Assembly: GCA_964017235.1 (NCBI GenBank)
Contig: OZ024933.1
Coordinates: 59,626,255 to 59,690,254 of the forward strand
Length of the DNA stretch: 64,000 bases
Source of the DNA: Sabellastarte sp. h YS-2021
Lineage: Eukaryota > Annelida > Polychaeta > Sabellida > Sabellidae
Direction of reading: 5' to 3'
Every line of letters starts with the position of its first letter. Position 1 is the stretch's first letter. The notes beneath the pieces were generated by a model. That model was not told the origin of the DNA. It searched no databases and saw only the letters and a list, made by a program, of their open reading frames with translations. Position numbers and translations under genes: made by a program. Below, piece after piece: positions 43,420-55,439 of this stretch.

Positions 43420-45836
43420 TATATTCCTACCCTTTATAGAGAATAATATATAGATAAAACTAAAGAGCAAGTGGAATTAAAAAGGTTATTTTTAATTTGT
43501 TTCTTGTTCAGAACAATATATTTATTTACAGCATACTGAGTGCACACGACTATATGTATCATCCAGGAAAAAATAAACTGCTGGGTCATCAAAAAGATGC
43601 ATGATGCATGTCACTGCAAGTGTATTTGTGTTATTGTAAGAAAAGAAAATTAGCATCAGAGATGCCCATACACCACAGTCTCGGGGAAGTAGCATTGGAC
43701 ATGATCACAAATAAAATTTACAGTTTAAGTTAATGTTATACAAAAGTACAGGAGCAAATAGATTGTGCAGACTCAATGCCAACATATCTCCAGACAGGCC
43801 ATCTCTTATGCCACAGGTATTTACTGGTTAATTTTTGTAGCACCCATTTTGTGTGATTCACAATTATTATACACCACTTTTCATTTTTTGGGTCAATCTT
43901 CCTGCAATGATAAGATTAATCATTTCTCAAAGTATTTAAATGGTTTTCAGTATTTTCTAAAATAGTACTACAGCTAAAGAGAGCTTAGATTTGCAGATTA
44001 ATCCTTTCTCAAAGTATTTAAATGGTTTTCAGTATTTTCTAAAATAGTACTACAGCTAAAGAGAGCTTAGATTTACAAATGATTTACATACTATTAGCAG
44101 AATATAGGATAACAATGTTTGTATTAATTTAGTAGTTATGAACAAGTTATAAGATAAAAATAGGAAAGATTTCATTTAAACAGATAATCACTTACTTTCC
44201 AAACAATCATTTACCACTTGATTGACCTTAATATTGACTGGGATGAGGTAGAGTCACGTTACATAGTTTTCTGAAAAAAAAGTGGTCCAACAGGTACACA
44301 CTGGATCCCTGTGGTAATTTTAAAAACATTAATATGACCTTAAAATTAAAAGTAGATGGCTCACATTTTCCGCAAAGCAAGATCACATATACAAGTTATA
44401 TGCACTACAGTTTGAGTCCCGGCAGATTTGCCACTTCAACGTTATAAGGAAAAAGATGTTAAAATGCAGGAAAAGGTCATCCGGGCTGAGTGTTAATGGA
44501 TCTCACACCGAGGTTAAGTGTCTACTTAAAGCCTTGATTTTTGGCACATGTAAAAAGAATATATTGATACATTTTTAGATGCGATTTCAGCTCCAACCCA
44601 ACAAAAAAGATCATTCATGTCAGTTTACCAAAACATATGTCACTGGTGTTTTATCACTATCAGTTTTGGAGAATTGTTAACATTTTTATTAATTACACAA
44701 GTAAAAAGTACAAATACTTTATTGTGAAGCATGATAAATACTATGGCTATAGTCATAATAAACATTACTAATATACACTACTTATATATATGTAATTAGC
44801 ATTTTATATATATGTCACCATTATAATTGTTTGAAATATATATGAAGCATGATGAAATATCACACTTAAAAATAAATATATACAAAAATAAAGGAATGTT
44901 CACCAATATGTAACTGACTGAGTGACCATCATTCGCTTGAAAGGAAACCCACTGTCAAATAATTCTTGCCCAAACATTACAACATTGCACATCAAAGGAA
45001 AATAAAATGCTATGGAGAATTTAATAATTTTTCCCCATTGTCTTACACATCTGAATCAACATATCTGCTTTTAACAGAGACAATTTTTTTGGCCAACATG
45101 ACTGGTTTTAAATTACTTGTCCCGTTCTTCTCTCACAATATGATTCTAGTGTTTCCATTGTTCGATGCACTTGGTTTATATCTTCACATTCTTAATTACT
45201 TAATTTTTACCCTGTGCTAGTGTTATGATTTTTAACTGTTCTTATTCTTTCACTTTATCAAATTTTTTACAAGCACTTCATATGGATGATGTTCCTTCTA
45301 TCATCTTGTCTCATTAATACTGCTCACATTCTCCTCGTGAGTTAGTGTTTAATTGTTCTATTCTCTCACTTTTGCCTGTATTGTGATATTCACATTCTCT
45401 CATCATGTCTGGTTTTCACTCCTCCCCATTCTAACAACTGCCTGTCAGGGCTGTCCTCCCAGTCATCAATCTTCAGCTATAATAAACCAGGATAATAAAG
45501 AAAAATAGCATCAGAGATGCCCGTACCCCACAGCCTAGGGAAATATTTTCAACACCATGAGATATAGAAGTACTGTACCAGTACAAAGTTCAGGATACTT
45601 TCAGAGCACTGTCAGTTATATAAAGTTCCAAACAATGTTTAAATGGAGAAAATCATGTTTAAAAGAAAGATAATGCATGTAAAGATGAAGTATTAAAACA
45701 AGATAATTCAATAACAAGATGACAGCATTAATCAGTAAACTAAAATTCAACACACTTTATCTACATCTGCATGGCCGAATTATGGTTTAGATGTTTTGAA
45801 TATTACCATGCATACAGAAGTGGTAATAAATTTAAC
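43420..45836. other. No gene recognised
   Basis: AT-rich. A dispersed motif 'ttagcatcagagatgccc(a/g)tacMccacag' occurs at about 43650 and 45508, part of an unrecognised older repeat. A recent tandem duplication is listed separately. Confidence 0.4.
43914..44077. repeat. 82-bp tandem duplication
   Basis: GATTAATC(A/C)TTTCTCAAAG... to ...AGCTTAGATTTGCA is present twice (43914-43995, 43996-44077) with one or two differences. Recent. Confidence 0.93.
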
Positions 45837-45984
45837 TAGAGGATCGCTCGCAAAAAAAAAGATAATGTTTTTGCATAGCAAAAACAAAGCGTCCCGAAAA
45901 GGATATAAAGGTGAGTGCTAAAGTATTAAGAAAATGTTCCGTTTCTAGCCTTATACTGTTGTGGCAAACAAAGTCAGCGCAGTC

Positions 45985-46300
45985 TGCTCTATCTAGCACG
46001 GTTTTCAAGATATAAGCATTTCTGTGTTTTGCAATTTTTGCAAAAAATTCAAAATGGCCGCTATATTTGGCGAGACAAAAATATTTTGAAAATTGGCATG
46101 GGTACTCTGCAGAGATATCCAGCAGGTCAAAATTTTGTTGAATTCGCTCCATCTAGCACAGTTTTCGAGATATAAGCATTTTTGTGTTTTGCAAAAACTT
46201 CGAAAATTCAAAATCGCCACCATTTTTGGTGAGACAAAAATTTTTGAAAACAAGACCACTGCCGGGGTGTGTATCTCCCACCGAGCATTAAAGGAGAAGA
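45985..46300. repeat. ~166-bp repeat, left block (2 units)
   Basis: Units start 'ctctatctagcacggttttc' at about 45986 and 'ctccatctagcacagttttc' at about 46149, each with 'agatataagcattt', 'tgttttgcaa', 'ttcaaaatNgccRc' and 'actctgcagagatatcc' parts. Same unit as 48757-49130. Confidence 0.85.
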
Positions 46301-46309
46301 AATAGCTTT

Positions 46310-48760
46310 TCCGCGATATTCACAATTTTTCATTTTCGTGTGTGAAAGCTCTTCCAAACGTAGGTGAATGAGTTATTTGAGAAAAATTGGCTATCTGCAA
46401 TACTTTTAAGAGATAATTTGCATTTACTCCCAAAAGTAGATGAATGAGTTATTTGATAAAAATTGGGTATCCGCAATACTTTTAGAGATAATTAGCATTT
46501 ACTCATTTGAGTAGGTGAATAATTAGCTATGGGTCTGAAACTTCACCATGTGAAAGCTCTCCCAAAAGTAAGTGAATCAGTTATTTGAGAAAAATTGGCT
46601 ATCTGCAATACTTTTAGAGATAATTCGCATTTACTCATTTTGAGTAGGTGAGTAATTAGCTATGGGTCTGAAACTTCACCATGTGAAAGCTCTTCCAAAA
46701 GTAGGTGAATGAGTTATTTGAGAAAAATTGGCTATCTGCAATACTTTTAGAGATAATTAGCATTTACTCATTTTGAGTAGGTGAGTAATTATCTACGGGT
46801 CTGAAACTTCACCATGTGAAGCTCTCCCACAAGTAGATGAATGAGCTATTTGATAAAAATTGGGTATCTGCAATATTTTTACAGATAATTAGCATTTATT
46901 TATTTTGAGTAGGTGAATTATTAGCTACGGGTCTGAAACTTAACCACGTGAAAGCTCTCCCAAAAGTAGGTGAATGAGTTATTTGAGAAAAATTGGCTAT
47001 CTGCAATACTTTTAGAGATAATTAGCATTTACTCATTTTGAGTAGGTGAGTAATTAGCTATGGGTCTGAAACTTCACCATGTGAAAGCTCTTCCAAAAGT
47101 AGGTGAATGAGTTATTTGAGAAAAATTGGCTATGTGCAATACTTTTAAGAGATAATTAGCATTTACTCATTTTGAGTAGGTGAGTAATTATCTACGGGTC
47201 TGAAACTTCACCATGTGAAAGCTCTTCCAAAAGTAGATGAATGAGTTATTTGATAAAAATTGGGTATCCACAATAGTTTTAGAGATAATTAGCATTTATT
47301 CATTTTGAGTAGGTGAATAATTAGCTACGGGTCTGAAACTTCACCGAGTGAAAGCTCTCCCAAAAGTAGGTGAATGAGTTATTTGAGAAAAATTGGCTAT
47401 CTGCTATACTTTTAGAGGTAATTCGCATTTACTCATTTTGAGTAGGTGAGTAATTAGCTATGGGTCTGAAACTTCACCATGTGAAAGCTCTCCCAAAAGT
47501 AGATGAATGAGTTATTTGAGAGAAATTGGCTATCTGCAATACTTCTAGAGATAATTAGCATTTACTCATTTTGTGTAGGTGAATAATTACCTACGGGTCT
47601 GGAACTTCACCATGTGAAAGCTCTCCCAAAAGTAGATGAATAAGTTATTTGAGAAAAATTGGCTATCTGCAATACTTTTAGAGATAATTCGCATTTACTC
47701 ATTTTGAGTAGGTGAGTAATTAGCTATGGGTCTGAAACTTCACCATGTGAAAGCTCTTGCAAAAGTAGGTGAATCATTTATTTGATAAAAATTAGCTATC
47801 TGCAATACTTTTATGAGATAATTCGCATTTACTCATTTTGAGTAGGTGAGTAAATATCTACGGGTCTGAAACTTCACCATGTGAAAGCTCTCCCAAAAGT
47901 AGGTGAATGAGTTATTTGAGAGAAATTGGCTATCTGCAATACGTCTAGAGATAATTCGCATTTACTCATTTTGAGTAGGTGAGTAATTACCTACGGGTCT
48001 GGAACTTCACCATGTGAAAGCTCTCCCAAAAGTAGATGAATAAGTTATTTGATAAAAATTGGGTATCTGCAATACTTTTAGAGATAATTAGCATTTACTC
48101 ATTTGAGTAGGTGAATAATTAGCTATGGGTCTGAAACTTCACCAAGTGAAAGCTCTCCCAAAAGTAGATGAATGAGTTATTTGAGAAAAATTGGCTATCT
48201 GCAATACTTTTAGAGATAATTCGCATTTACTCATTTTGAGTAGGTGAATAATTAGCTACGGGTCTGAAACTTCACCAAGTGAAAGCTCTCCCAAAAGTAG
48301 ATGAATGAGTTATTTGAGAAAAATTGGCTATCTGCAATACTTTTAGAGATAATTCGCATTTACTTATTTTGAGTAGGTGAGTAATTACCAACGGGTCTGA
48401 AACTTCACCATGTGAAAGCTGTCCCAAAAGTAGATGAATCAGTTATTTGATAAAAATTGGGTATCCGCAATACTTTTACAGATAATTAGCATTTACTCAT
48501 TTTGAGTAGGTGAATAATTAGCTACAGGTCTGAAACTTCACCAAGTGAAAGCTCTCCCAAAAGTAGATGAATGAGTTATTTGAGAAAAATTGGCTATCTG
48601 CAATACTTTTAGAGATAATTCGCATTTACTCATTTTGAGTAGGTGAGTAATTAGCTATAGGTCTGAAACTTCACCATGTGAAAGCTCTTCCAAAAGTAGG
48701 TGAATGAATTATTTGAGAAAAATTGGCTATCTGCAATACTTTTAAGAGATAATTCGCCAT
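46310..48760. repeat. 133-bp tandem array, ~18 units
   Basis: Unit parts: 'gaatgagttatttgagaaaa', 'attggctatctgcaatactt', 'ttagagataattagcattta', 'ctcattttgagtaggtgaRt' and 'ctgaaacttcaccatgtgaa'. Measured spacings are 132 and 133 bp (46707, 46839, 46972). Units are 90-98 percent alike by eye. No coding capacity. Confidence 0.92.
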
Positions 48761-49130
48761 CTAGCACAGTTTTCGAGATATTAGCATTTTTGTGTTTTGC
48801 AATTTTTGCGTAAAATTCGAAAATTCAAAATGGCCGCCATTTTTGGTGAGTCAAAATTTTTTTTGAAAATTGGCATGGCTACTCTGCAGAGATACCCTGC
48901 GGGTCAAAAATTTCGTCGAAAACGCTCTATCTAGCACGGTTTTCGAGATATAAGCATTTTTCTGTTTTGCAATTTTTGCGAAAAATTCGAAAATTCAAAA
49001 TGGCCGCCATTTTTGGCGAGACAAAAATTTTTCAAAATTGGGATAGCTACTCTGCAGAGATACCCTGTGGGTCAAAAATTTTGTCGAAATCGCTCTATCC
49101 AGCACGGTTTTCGAGTTATAAGCATTTTTG
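48757..49130. repeat. ~166-bp repeat, right block (3 partial units)
   Basis: Starts near 48757, 48926 and 49092, carrying 'tagcacRgttttcgagatat' and 'caaaatggccgccatttttg'. The last unit stops in 'gtgttttccttatttgg'. Confidence 0.85.
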
Positions 49131-49500
49131 TGTTTTCCTTATTTGGAAAATTTATAATGATTAATTAATCATTAATTACTCAGCCATTTCTTAACCAATC
49201 AATGCCAAAATCTAATGATTTCCAGATTTTAATAGAATGAATGTATTTGCCAAGTTTCAGGTGAATTGATAAAATCCCTTTCAAGTTATCATCCGAACAA
49301 GCTTCCCCATCGAAAAAAGACATTTATGGTCATGTGACCTCTCTGATTGGTTGAAATGCCACTGCAGCATATTCAAAAAAATTCCCCAAGGCTACTGCAT
49401 AAACCTGCCACATTTGAAAAGAATCCGCCTAACGGTTACAGAGTTATAAGGAAAACAAAATGCGGAGCCGGCGGAGCCTGAAGGTCTCCCATACACAAAG

Positions 49501-49522
49501 AAGCGTCCCTTGCGGGACGCTT
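49501..49522. repeat. Terminal stem-loop of element 2
   Basis: AAGCGTCCC, a 4-base loop TTGC, then GGGACGCTT: a perfect 9-bp GC-rich stem at the right boundary, followed by AATGAA. Confidence 0.85.
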
Positions 49523-49639
49523 AATGAATGCTTATGTGTGGTGTTGGAGCAAGATCTGTGGCTCACTTGATGAAATTCTATCTCTTACAATGGGAAGTTA
49601 TGAAGTAAAATTCTTAATAAATTCTAATATGAATTAACA

Positions 49640-50930
49640 GTGCTTAATCTGCATCAAAAGACAGACCCAAAGGTGCAACAAGATTTTAAAGGTCAAAGGT
49701 CAAATTAAGGTCACACCATGATAATACACACCTATAGACCCTAACCAATGTCCCTACCAAGTATCAACTTCCTACACCTTACGGTTTCCGAGATATAGAC
49801 CAGACAAGATTTTATAGGTCAAGGTCACTACGGCAAGGTCAAAGGTCAAATCAAGGTGAGACCATGATACTGCACACCTACACCCACTAACCAATGTCCC
49901 TACCAAGTATCAACTTCCTACACCTTACGGTTTCCGAGATATAGCCTGGACAAGATTTTATAGGTCAAGGTCACTACGGCAAGGTCAAATCAAGGTCACA
50001 CCATGACGTTGCACACCTACACCCCCTAACCAATGTCCCTACCAAGTATCAACTTCCTACACCTTACGGTTTCTGAGATATAGCCCGGACAAGATTTTAT
50101 AGGTCAAGGTCACTACGGCAAGGTCAAAGGTCAAATCAAGGTCACACCATGACGTTACACAACTACACCCCCTAACCAATGTCCCTACCAAGTATCAACT
50201 TCCTACACCTTACGGTTTCTGAGATATAGACCGGACAAGATTTTATAGGTCAAGGTCACTATGGCAAGGTCAAAGGTCAAATCAAGGTCACACCATGACG
50301 CTGCAAACCTACACCCCCTAACAAATGTCCCTACCACATATCAGCTTCCTACACCTTACAGTTTTCAAGATATAGCCCGGACAAGATTTTATAGGTCAAG
50401 GTCACTACGGCAAGGTCAAAGGTCAAATCAAGGTCACACCATGACGTTGCACACTACACCCCCTAACCAATATCCCTACCAAGTATCAACTTCCTACACC
50501 TTACAGTTTCCGAGATATAGCCTGGACAAGATTTTATAGGTCAAGGTCACTATGGCAAGGTCAAAGGTCAAATCAAGGTCAGACCATGACGTTGCACACC
50601 TACACCCCCTAACCAATGTCCCTACCATGTATCAACTTCCTACACCTTACGGTTTCTGAGATATAGCCCGGACAAGATTTTCAAACTCAAGGTCACTACG
50701 GCAAAGTCAAAGGTCGAATCAAGGTCAGACCATGACGATGCACACCTACACCCCCTAACCAATGTTCCTACCAAGTATCAACTTCCTACACCTTACGGTT
50801 TCTGAGATACAGCCCGGACAAACTTTTTCCCGCCGCCCGCCCGCCAGGACGCCCGCCCGCCCATCCAGATACCATGGGTGAAAACAATACCCCGGCAGCC
50901 CTTAAGGGCTGTGGGGTAAAATAAGGGCTG
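49640..50930. repeat. ~146-bp tandem array (8 units) with terminal hairpin, element 3
   Basis: Units carry 'aaggtcaaaggtcaaatcaa', 'ggtcacaccatgacgttgca', 'ccctaaccaatgtccctacc', 'aagtatcaacttcctacacc' and 'ttacggtttccgagatatag'. Spacings are 139-146 bp (49775, 49921, 50060, 50206). The array ends in a C-rich stretch (cccgccgcccgcccgcc) and a palindrome CAGCCCTTAAGGGCTG at 50896-50911, set in a longer imperfect stem (TACCCCGG...TGGGGTA). Each unit contains AGGTCAAAGGTCA, a DR1 nuclear-receptor element, and TCAAGGTCA. Probably a third pearl/HINE-like element; its left boundary is not defined. Confidence 0.8.
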
Positions 50931-51334
50931 TCAGGGTAAAAATCTGATAAATGTCATGAAAAAAAACCTTTACTATAATTTGCTATAAATTGCTATAACA
51001 TAATTTGGAAACTGTTCTTTGGCTAGTTCTCCCACTTTATTTTTCAGAAAGGACAACAGCAACAAAGTTTCAAAGTTCCACATATCAATACAAATAGACC
51101 AAAGCTGGGGAAGGAAATTCCAATGTCAAATGTGGTAAAACAGTGACTACTCTGTTACTCCAACTTCTACTTTAAAGCATTTAAACATCACAGTCTTACA
51201 TCTCTTTTAAGAACTAAGGTCATACAAGGACAGGCCACACACTGTGATCAGGTGGATTTGAACCTATGACCAAGAGGCGATGGCAAGTAACCGAATACTA
51301 AACTTGTCAACCACTTGTATTTTGTATTTGTAAC
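50931..51334. other. No gene recognised
   Basis: AT-rich spacer; nothing supported. Confidence 0.4.
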
Positions 51335-51548
51335 TAACATTCCCCTAACTGAAAGACAGAGGCTCAAGGATGACCATTTATCAATGTCCTTGAGGTTCTT
51401 TAACCTTCCACTGGGGATAGGACCCAATGACAGACGACCGCCATTTTAAGTGGCCATCCGAGCCACTATGTATTTATCTGTGCCTGGGATTAAGCCCACA
51501 TCCTCTGTGTTTCTAAGCGAGTGTGTTACCCACTTGGCCACAGTGGCA
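51335..51548 (-). mobile_element. SINE-2, second copy
   Basis: Matches 33525-33740 at roughly 90 percent ('cattcccctaactgaaagac', 'gaccgccattttaagtgg', 'gtgttaccc...ggccacagtggcag'). The B-box region is changed (GGCTTAATCCC), and the L2-like 3' tail is missing. Confidence 0.8.
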
Positions 51549-51689
51549 GATAAAGTGTTACTGGTTACTGAGACCAAAACATATCCATAAAAAACCTCCA
51601 TTATCCGCCCCTCCTTGTGGAATAATAACTTAAGTTGGACAATAGAAAGGTCGAATAATAAAAAGGCTAAAATAACAAGTCAAAATGGC

Positions 51690-52905
51690 CAGTCTTGGCA
51701 GCCAAGAACCCCAGCCCGCAGGTACAAATAAATGGGCAACAGCACAGAGACTTGGGAAAATCTTGGGAACAACTTCAGTTGTTAGAAGTATACAGAATCC
51801 ACGAAATGTTGTCAGATGTAAGATTACAGACCATGATATCTTACAAGTTGTTTTAACATTTTAAAGCCCTAGAACCAATTATAAGGGAGATATAAAGCCC
51901 TTTCAGAATGATGAGCCTACATGACCTTGAAGCAGGGGTCAAAGGTCAAACTTGACACTGGCAAAAGATTGGCAGACCACAATTTCCAATAAGTTATTTT
52001 CTCATTCCAAACCTTTAGGACCAATGATAAAGGACATATTAGGATATTAGGGCTTTTTATTATGCCCCCCTCCCCCCCCCCTCCCTACTTCCTCATTCGA
52101 CATTAAAAAAGTGATATGGTGGCCATGTTGTTTTCAGAACAATGCCAAAATTACTCTCAGGCAAGCTTTCCTAGCCATTTACATTTTGGGCCAATATAAC
52201 ATAGCTAGGTGGAATATTTTAAATTTAGAACATATCAGTGATTTTCGAACAATCAGCCATGGCGGCCATGTTGTTTTATAAAATGAGTACAAAATTTTTT
52301 TTACCTCTATAAACATTCTCTTCAAATTTGGTAAAAATATCTTTATAAGTGAATGGGATATAAAGTTTGATGTAAAAATTTGACAAATGCACACAGGCTA
52401 CACACGCATGGAAGGAACTTCATAATCTCCTAACCCCGGTCTTTGGCCGGCGGAAGATATAAATGCAACTGTAGTAACACTGCTTCATAGCGCCTCTTTT
52501 TCAATCAAGAAATTTAAGACCGAAAAGTATTTAAAGCATTGCCACTGCAACAGATGTTGCCAGATACCCTCCAAAACCTTATCAGTTCTAGGTCCTCTTT
52601 CCGTTAACATACTCTGAAAATTTGGTGAAAATCTGTACATGGGTTTAGACTGTGGAACACCCAAGATCTTTAAGACCCACAAATATTCAAAGTGTTGCCG
52701 TGGCAAAAACTGTTGCCAGATACCCCCCAAATACCTAATCAGGACTAGATCGTGTTTGGATGAACATATGCTGAAAATTTGGTGAAAATCCATGTATGGG
52801 TTTTGGCTGTGGAACACCCACAAGCTTTATGCCCGCCGTGGCCGCCGCTGCCCGGATGGCACAGGGGACCACAAAAACCCCAGCCTCAATGGGCTGGGTT
52901 TAATA
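51690..52905. mobile_element. Pearl/HINE-like element 4: module, short tandem repeat and hairpin
   Basis: 51690-52480 parallels 23655-24500. 52490-52830 holds two ~170-bp units ('agataccctccaaaacctta...tgctgaaaatttggtgaaaa...gtggaacaccca'). It then ends in a GC-rich stretch (gccgtggccgccgctgcccgg) and an imperfect stem-loop AACCCCAGCC/GGGCTGGGTT at 52876-52900. The same AACCCCAGCC occurs near its start (51700-51720). The next element begins only ~6 bp later. Confidence 0.55.
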
Positions 52906-53339
52906 ACAAGAGGAGAGTGCCCGTGAACGGGCACTGTGTCAGCTGACTGAGTGTTTTTGATTTGTGAAGGTAATAATGAGAGGAAAGCATAATTATCAGG
53001 GAAAGTGCTGTACAGAAGTACAGCAAATGGTAATTGAACAGCATGTTCAAAAGAAATTCTGAACCTGACAGAAGAAAAGGACAAAAAAGTTGTTCCCTGC
53101 AAATGGTATTATGAAGGAAAGTAACAAGGTAACTGTTTAAGTGTAAAGAGTAGGTTAAAACATATTTAAAGAAATACTGCAAATGCAGTATCCTCGTACG
53201 ACCTTGAAGAACGGGTCCACGGTCAAATCCAACCACACCAAAAGATTCCCAGCCCATGATTTCCTATAGGATGGTTTACCATCCCAAACCTCTAGAATTG
53301 TAAATTTTAATTACTTAAATGTAGCTTTTATAAGCTACA

Positions 53340-53488
53340 AGCTTACCATGTGGGACTTAATGCTGTTCTCGGGTTGCCACACCCGGGGCCAACGTCTTAG
53401 AAAAAAAGACAGTTCTTGTTAGCCACCGGATACACTGCTAGTTGTCGTCACGTGATAACCTCTGACCTCTCGCCCTACTTTGTCGTTG
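53340..53488. repeat. DIRS-2 left inverted terminal repeat
   Basis: AGCTTACCATGTGGGACTTA... to ...CCCTACTTTGTCGTTG; inverse complement of 59010-59158 with about four differences in 149 bp. Confidence 0.93.
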
Positions 53489-53547
53489 AAATTTTCTAAA
53501 ACCTACCCCTCAGCTGTAAACAGCGGGGAGGCAGGGTGGGACTCTTC

Positions 53548-53644
53548 TAAGTCCCACATGGTAAGCTTGTAGCTTATAAAAGCTACATTTAAGTAATTAA
53601 AATTTACAATTTTATTACGCTACAATAGCTTACCATGTGGGACT
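53548..53644. repeat. DIRS-2 internal complementary region
   Basis: TAAGTCCCACATGGTAAGCT... complements the left tip up to AAATTTACAA, then TTTTATTACGCTACAATAGC complements the right tip. The agreement is essentially perfect, so this copy is young or ICR sequence is maintained by the replication cycle. Confidence 0.93.
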
Positions 53645-53650
53645 ATGAGA

Positions 53651-54480
53651 TTAATGACAACTAAATAAGTCCTTAATAGAAGTTACTTGATAACTGAAAA
53701 ACAAAAATGACCTTACCCGTAACATCTTGAAGCTAAAAGAATACCTAGATCCTGGGAGAGACTCCTGAAGACTTGGTTGTAGCGGATGTGCCCCCCCCCC
53801 CCTTTTTTCTTTCCGAGGACAACTGGTCTGAGGGGAAGGATCTAGGACTTGTTGTGCCGCCACTACGGGTCCCAGATACATATTGTTGTCGGTGTCCGAC
53901 CAAGTAAGGTCTTTTAGGTAAAAATTTGTAAATGTGTTGTGAGCTTTCCAGTGACAGGCTTGCATGATTTGGTCCACCGATACCCCACCGTAAAACACCT
54001 TAGAGGCCGCGAAGGCCCGGATGTCATGCGCTTTGACTTGGACCAAGTCCAAGGCTTGTTGATCTGCTTGTTTGTAACAAAGTAGGATGGTTTGTTTCAA
54101 CCATGAAGAGAGAGTAGCGGGTCTGATGTCTGAGGTATGTCCTTTCTTAAAGGAGATGAAAAGGAGAGAACGAGACCCTCTCAGGTCTTTTGTTCGGTCC
54201 AAATAAAACCTCAGGGCCCGCACGGGACACAGGGTCCTGTCTTCTTTAAATTGTCTATCTACAATGGTAGTCAAAGCAGGAATAGTCACCGGAGATACAC
54301 TTTGAGAACCTTCTCTTGCTAGTTGGTTTTTGGCTATGAAATCAGAAGAAGGGAACAAGGCAACCTTTTCCCATTGGCCTAGATTAGATACTTGTTTGCG
54401 ACCCAGGCATGGATTTCGCTGCGGCGCTTGCCGGAGGCCAAAGCTAGCAAGAAAGCAGTTTTAGAGTAAGATGTTTGAGG
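53651..54480 (-). pseudogene. DIRS-2 tyrosine recombinase, catalytic part
   Basis: The frame 54358-53651 holds 'TLCPVRALRFYLDRT', the HxxR box 'VKAHDIRAFAASKV' and 'CHWKAHNTFTNFYLKD' with the nucleophile Tyr. The first Arg box, ASGKRRSEIHAW, is read at about 54415-54445 in a neighbouring frame, so at least one indel lies between 54360 and 54440. A tail of ~75 residues after the Tyr includes a G-rich run from the poly-C tract 53788-53800. Confidence 0.85.
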
Positions 54481-55439
54481 TCTGTGTCTTTCATGGGCTC
54501 AAATGGTGCTTTTGTGAGCTCGTTGAGGACAACAGAAAGGTTCCACTTGGGTAAATTTCTGGAACTTTTGGGACGATCCCTGTGAAAACTGGAGAGTAAC
54601 CTATGAAGGTCTGTATTGTGTGCAACATGTTGGGTCGTTGGGCCCAAAGTGTCAACGATTGCAGTCCTGTAACCATCAAAGGTCGAGGGGCGCCTGTGTA
54701 GGTCTTGGTACAGGTACATGAAAAAATCTGAGATTTGTTTCACAGATGGAGTGGAGAAATCCACCGAATTTTCTCTGCACCATTTTTCAAATAGGGACCA
54801 CTTTGACTTACAGATGGTCCTTGTTGAAGACTGCTGAGGGGCAGCAATTCTCTCTGCCACCTCCACAGAGAAGCCTTGTTCTTGGAGTTGTCCGCTCCTA
54901 GACACCAGGCGTGGAGGTTCAGGTGCTGGGGGTTGTTGTGGAACACATACCTGTGGGACTGTTTGAGTAGGGTTGTTGACACTGGGAGTTGTAGTGGGAT
55001 CTCTGTTGAGAGCTGCACTAGGTCCCAAAACCAGGGCATCCCTGGCGAGCCTGGGGCTATTACGATGATCAGGCAATAGCATTGCCTGATCTTTTGGATC
55101 ACCTTGAGAAGGAGCCGTAGGAGGTACGCATAGGCCGTGAGGTTGGTCCAGTGTATGTTTAGAGCATCTATGTCCCAGGCCCTTGGGTCTGGGATAGGAG
55201 ACACGTACAGTGGGAGCTTGTGGTTCAGGTGAGTGGCAAATAAGTCTACATGAGGTGTGAACCACTTCTGGCAGATCTGTTTGAACACCTGTGGGTGAAG
55301 AGGCCATTCTGTTGACTGCACTTGGTTGGACCTGGACAGTAGGTCGGCCATCACATTCAGGCACCCTAGAACGTGCCTGGCTTTCAATGTTATGAGGTAG
55401 TGATGGCCCCAGGTCGTGATCTTCCACAGGAGAGCGCAC
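54444..55439 (-). pseudogene. DIRS-2 recombinase N-terminal domain
   Basis: The meaningful part begins near 54880: 'FSVEVAERIAAPQQSSTR', 'KWSLFEKWCRENSVDFS', 'FDGYRTAIVDTLG', 'WNLSVVLNELTKAPFEP'. This is the SAM-like DNA-binding domain, aligned residue by residue with that of DIRS-1. The first ~185 residues of the frame overlap the connector read in another frame. A frameshift ends it at LLSC. Confidence 0.85.

Larger units (their letters stand above)
45837..49524. mobile_element. Pearl/HINE-like element 2: 133-bp array enclosed by 166-bp repeats
   Basis: Left part 45837-46300 with a hairpin (GTTTTTGCATAGCAAAAAC at 45867) and AAGCGTCCC at 45887, then two ~166-bp units. The core is ~18 units of 133 bp (46310-48760). 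Then come three more 166-bp units (48757-49130), a ~370-bp unique tail and a terminal stem-loop (49501-49522) whose arm again is AAGCGTCCC. The subterminal motif shared by both ends, the hairpin and the lack of ORFs match the pearl/HINE-like plan. No sequence is shared with the 18477 family beyond YY1-like motifs. Confidence 0.65.

Noticed and set aside
46310-48760. CRISPR-like array
   Set aside because: Units are 133 bp and contiguous, with no unique spacers. It is a eukaryotic satellite.
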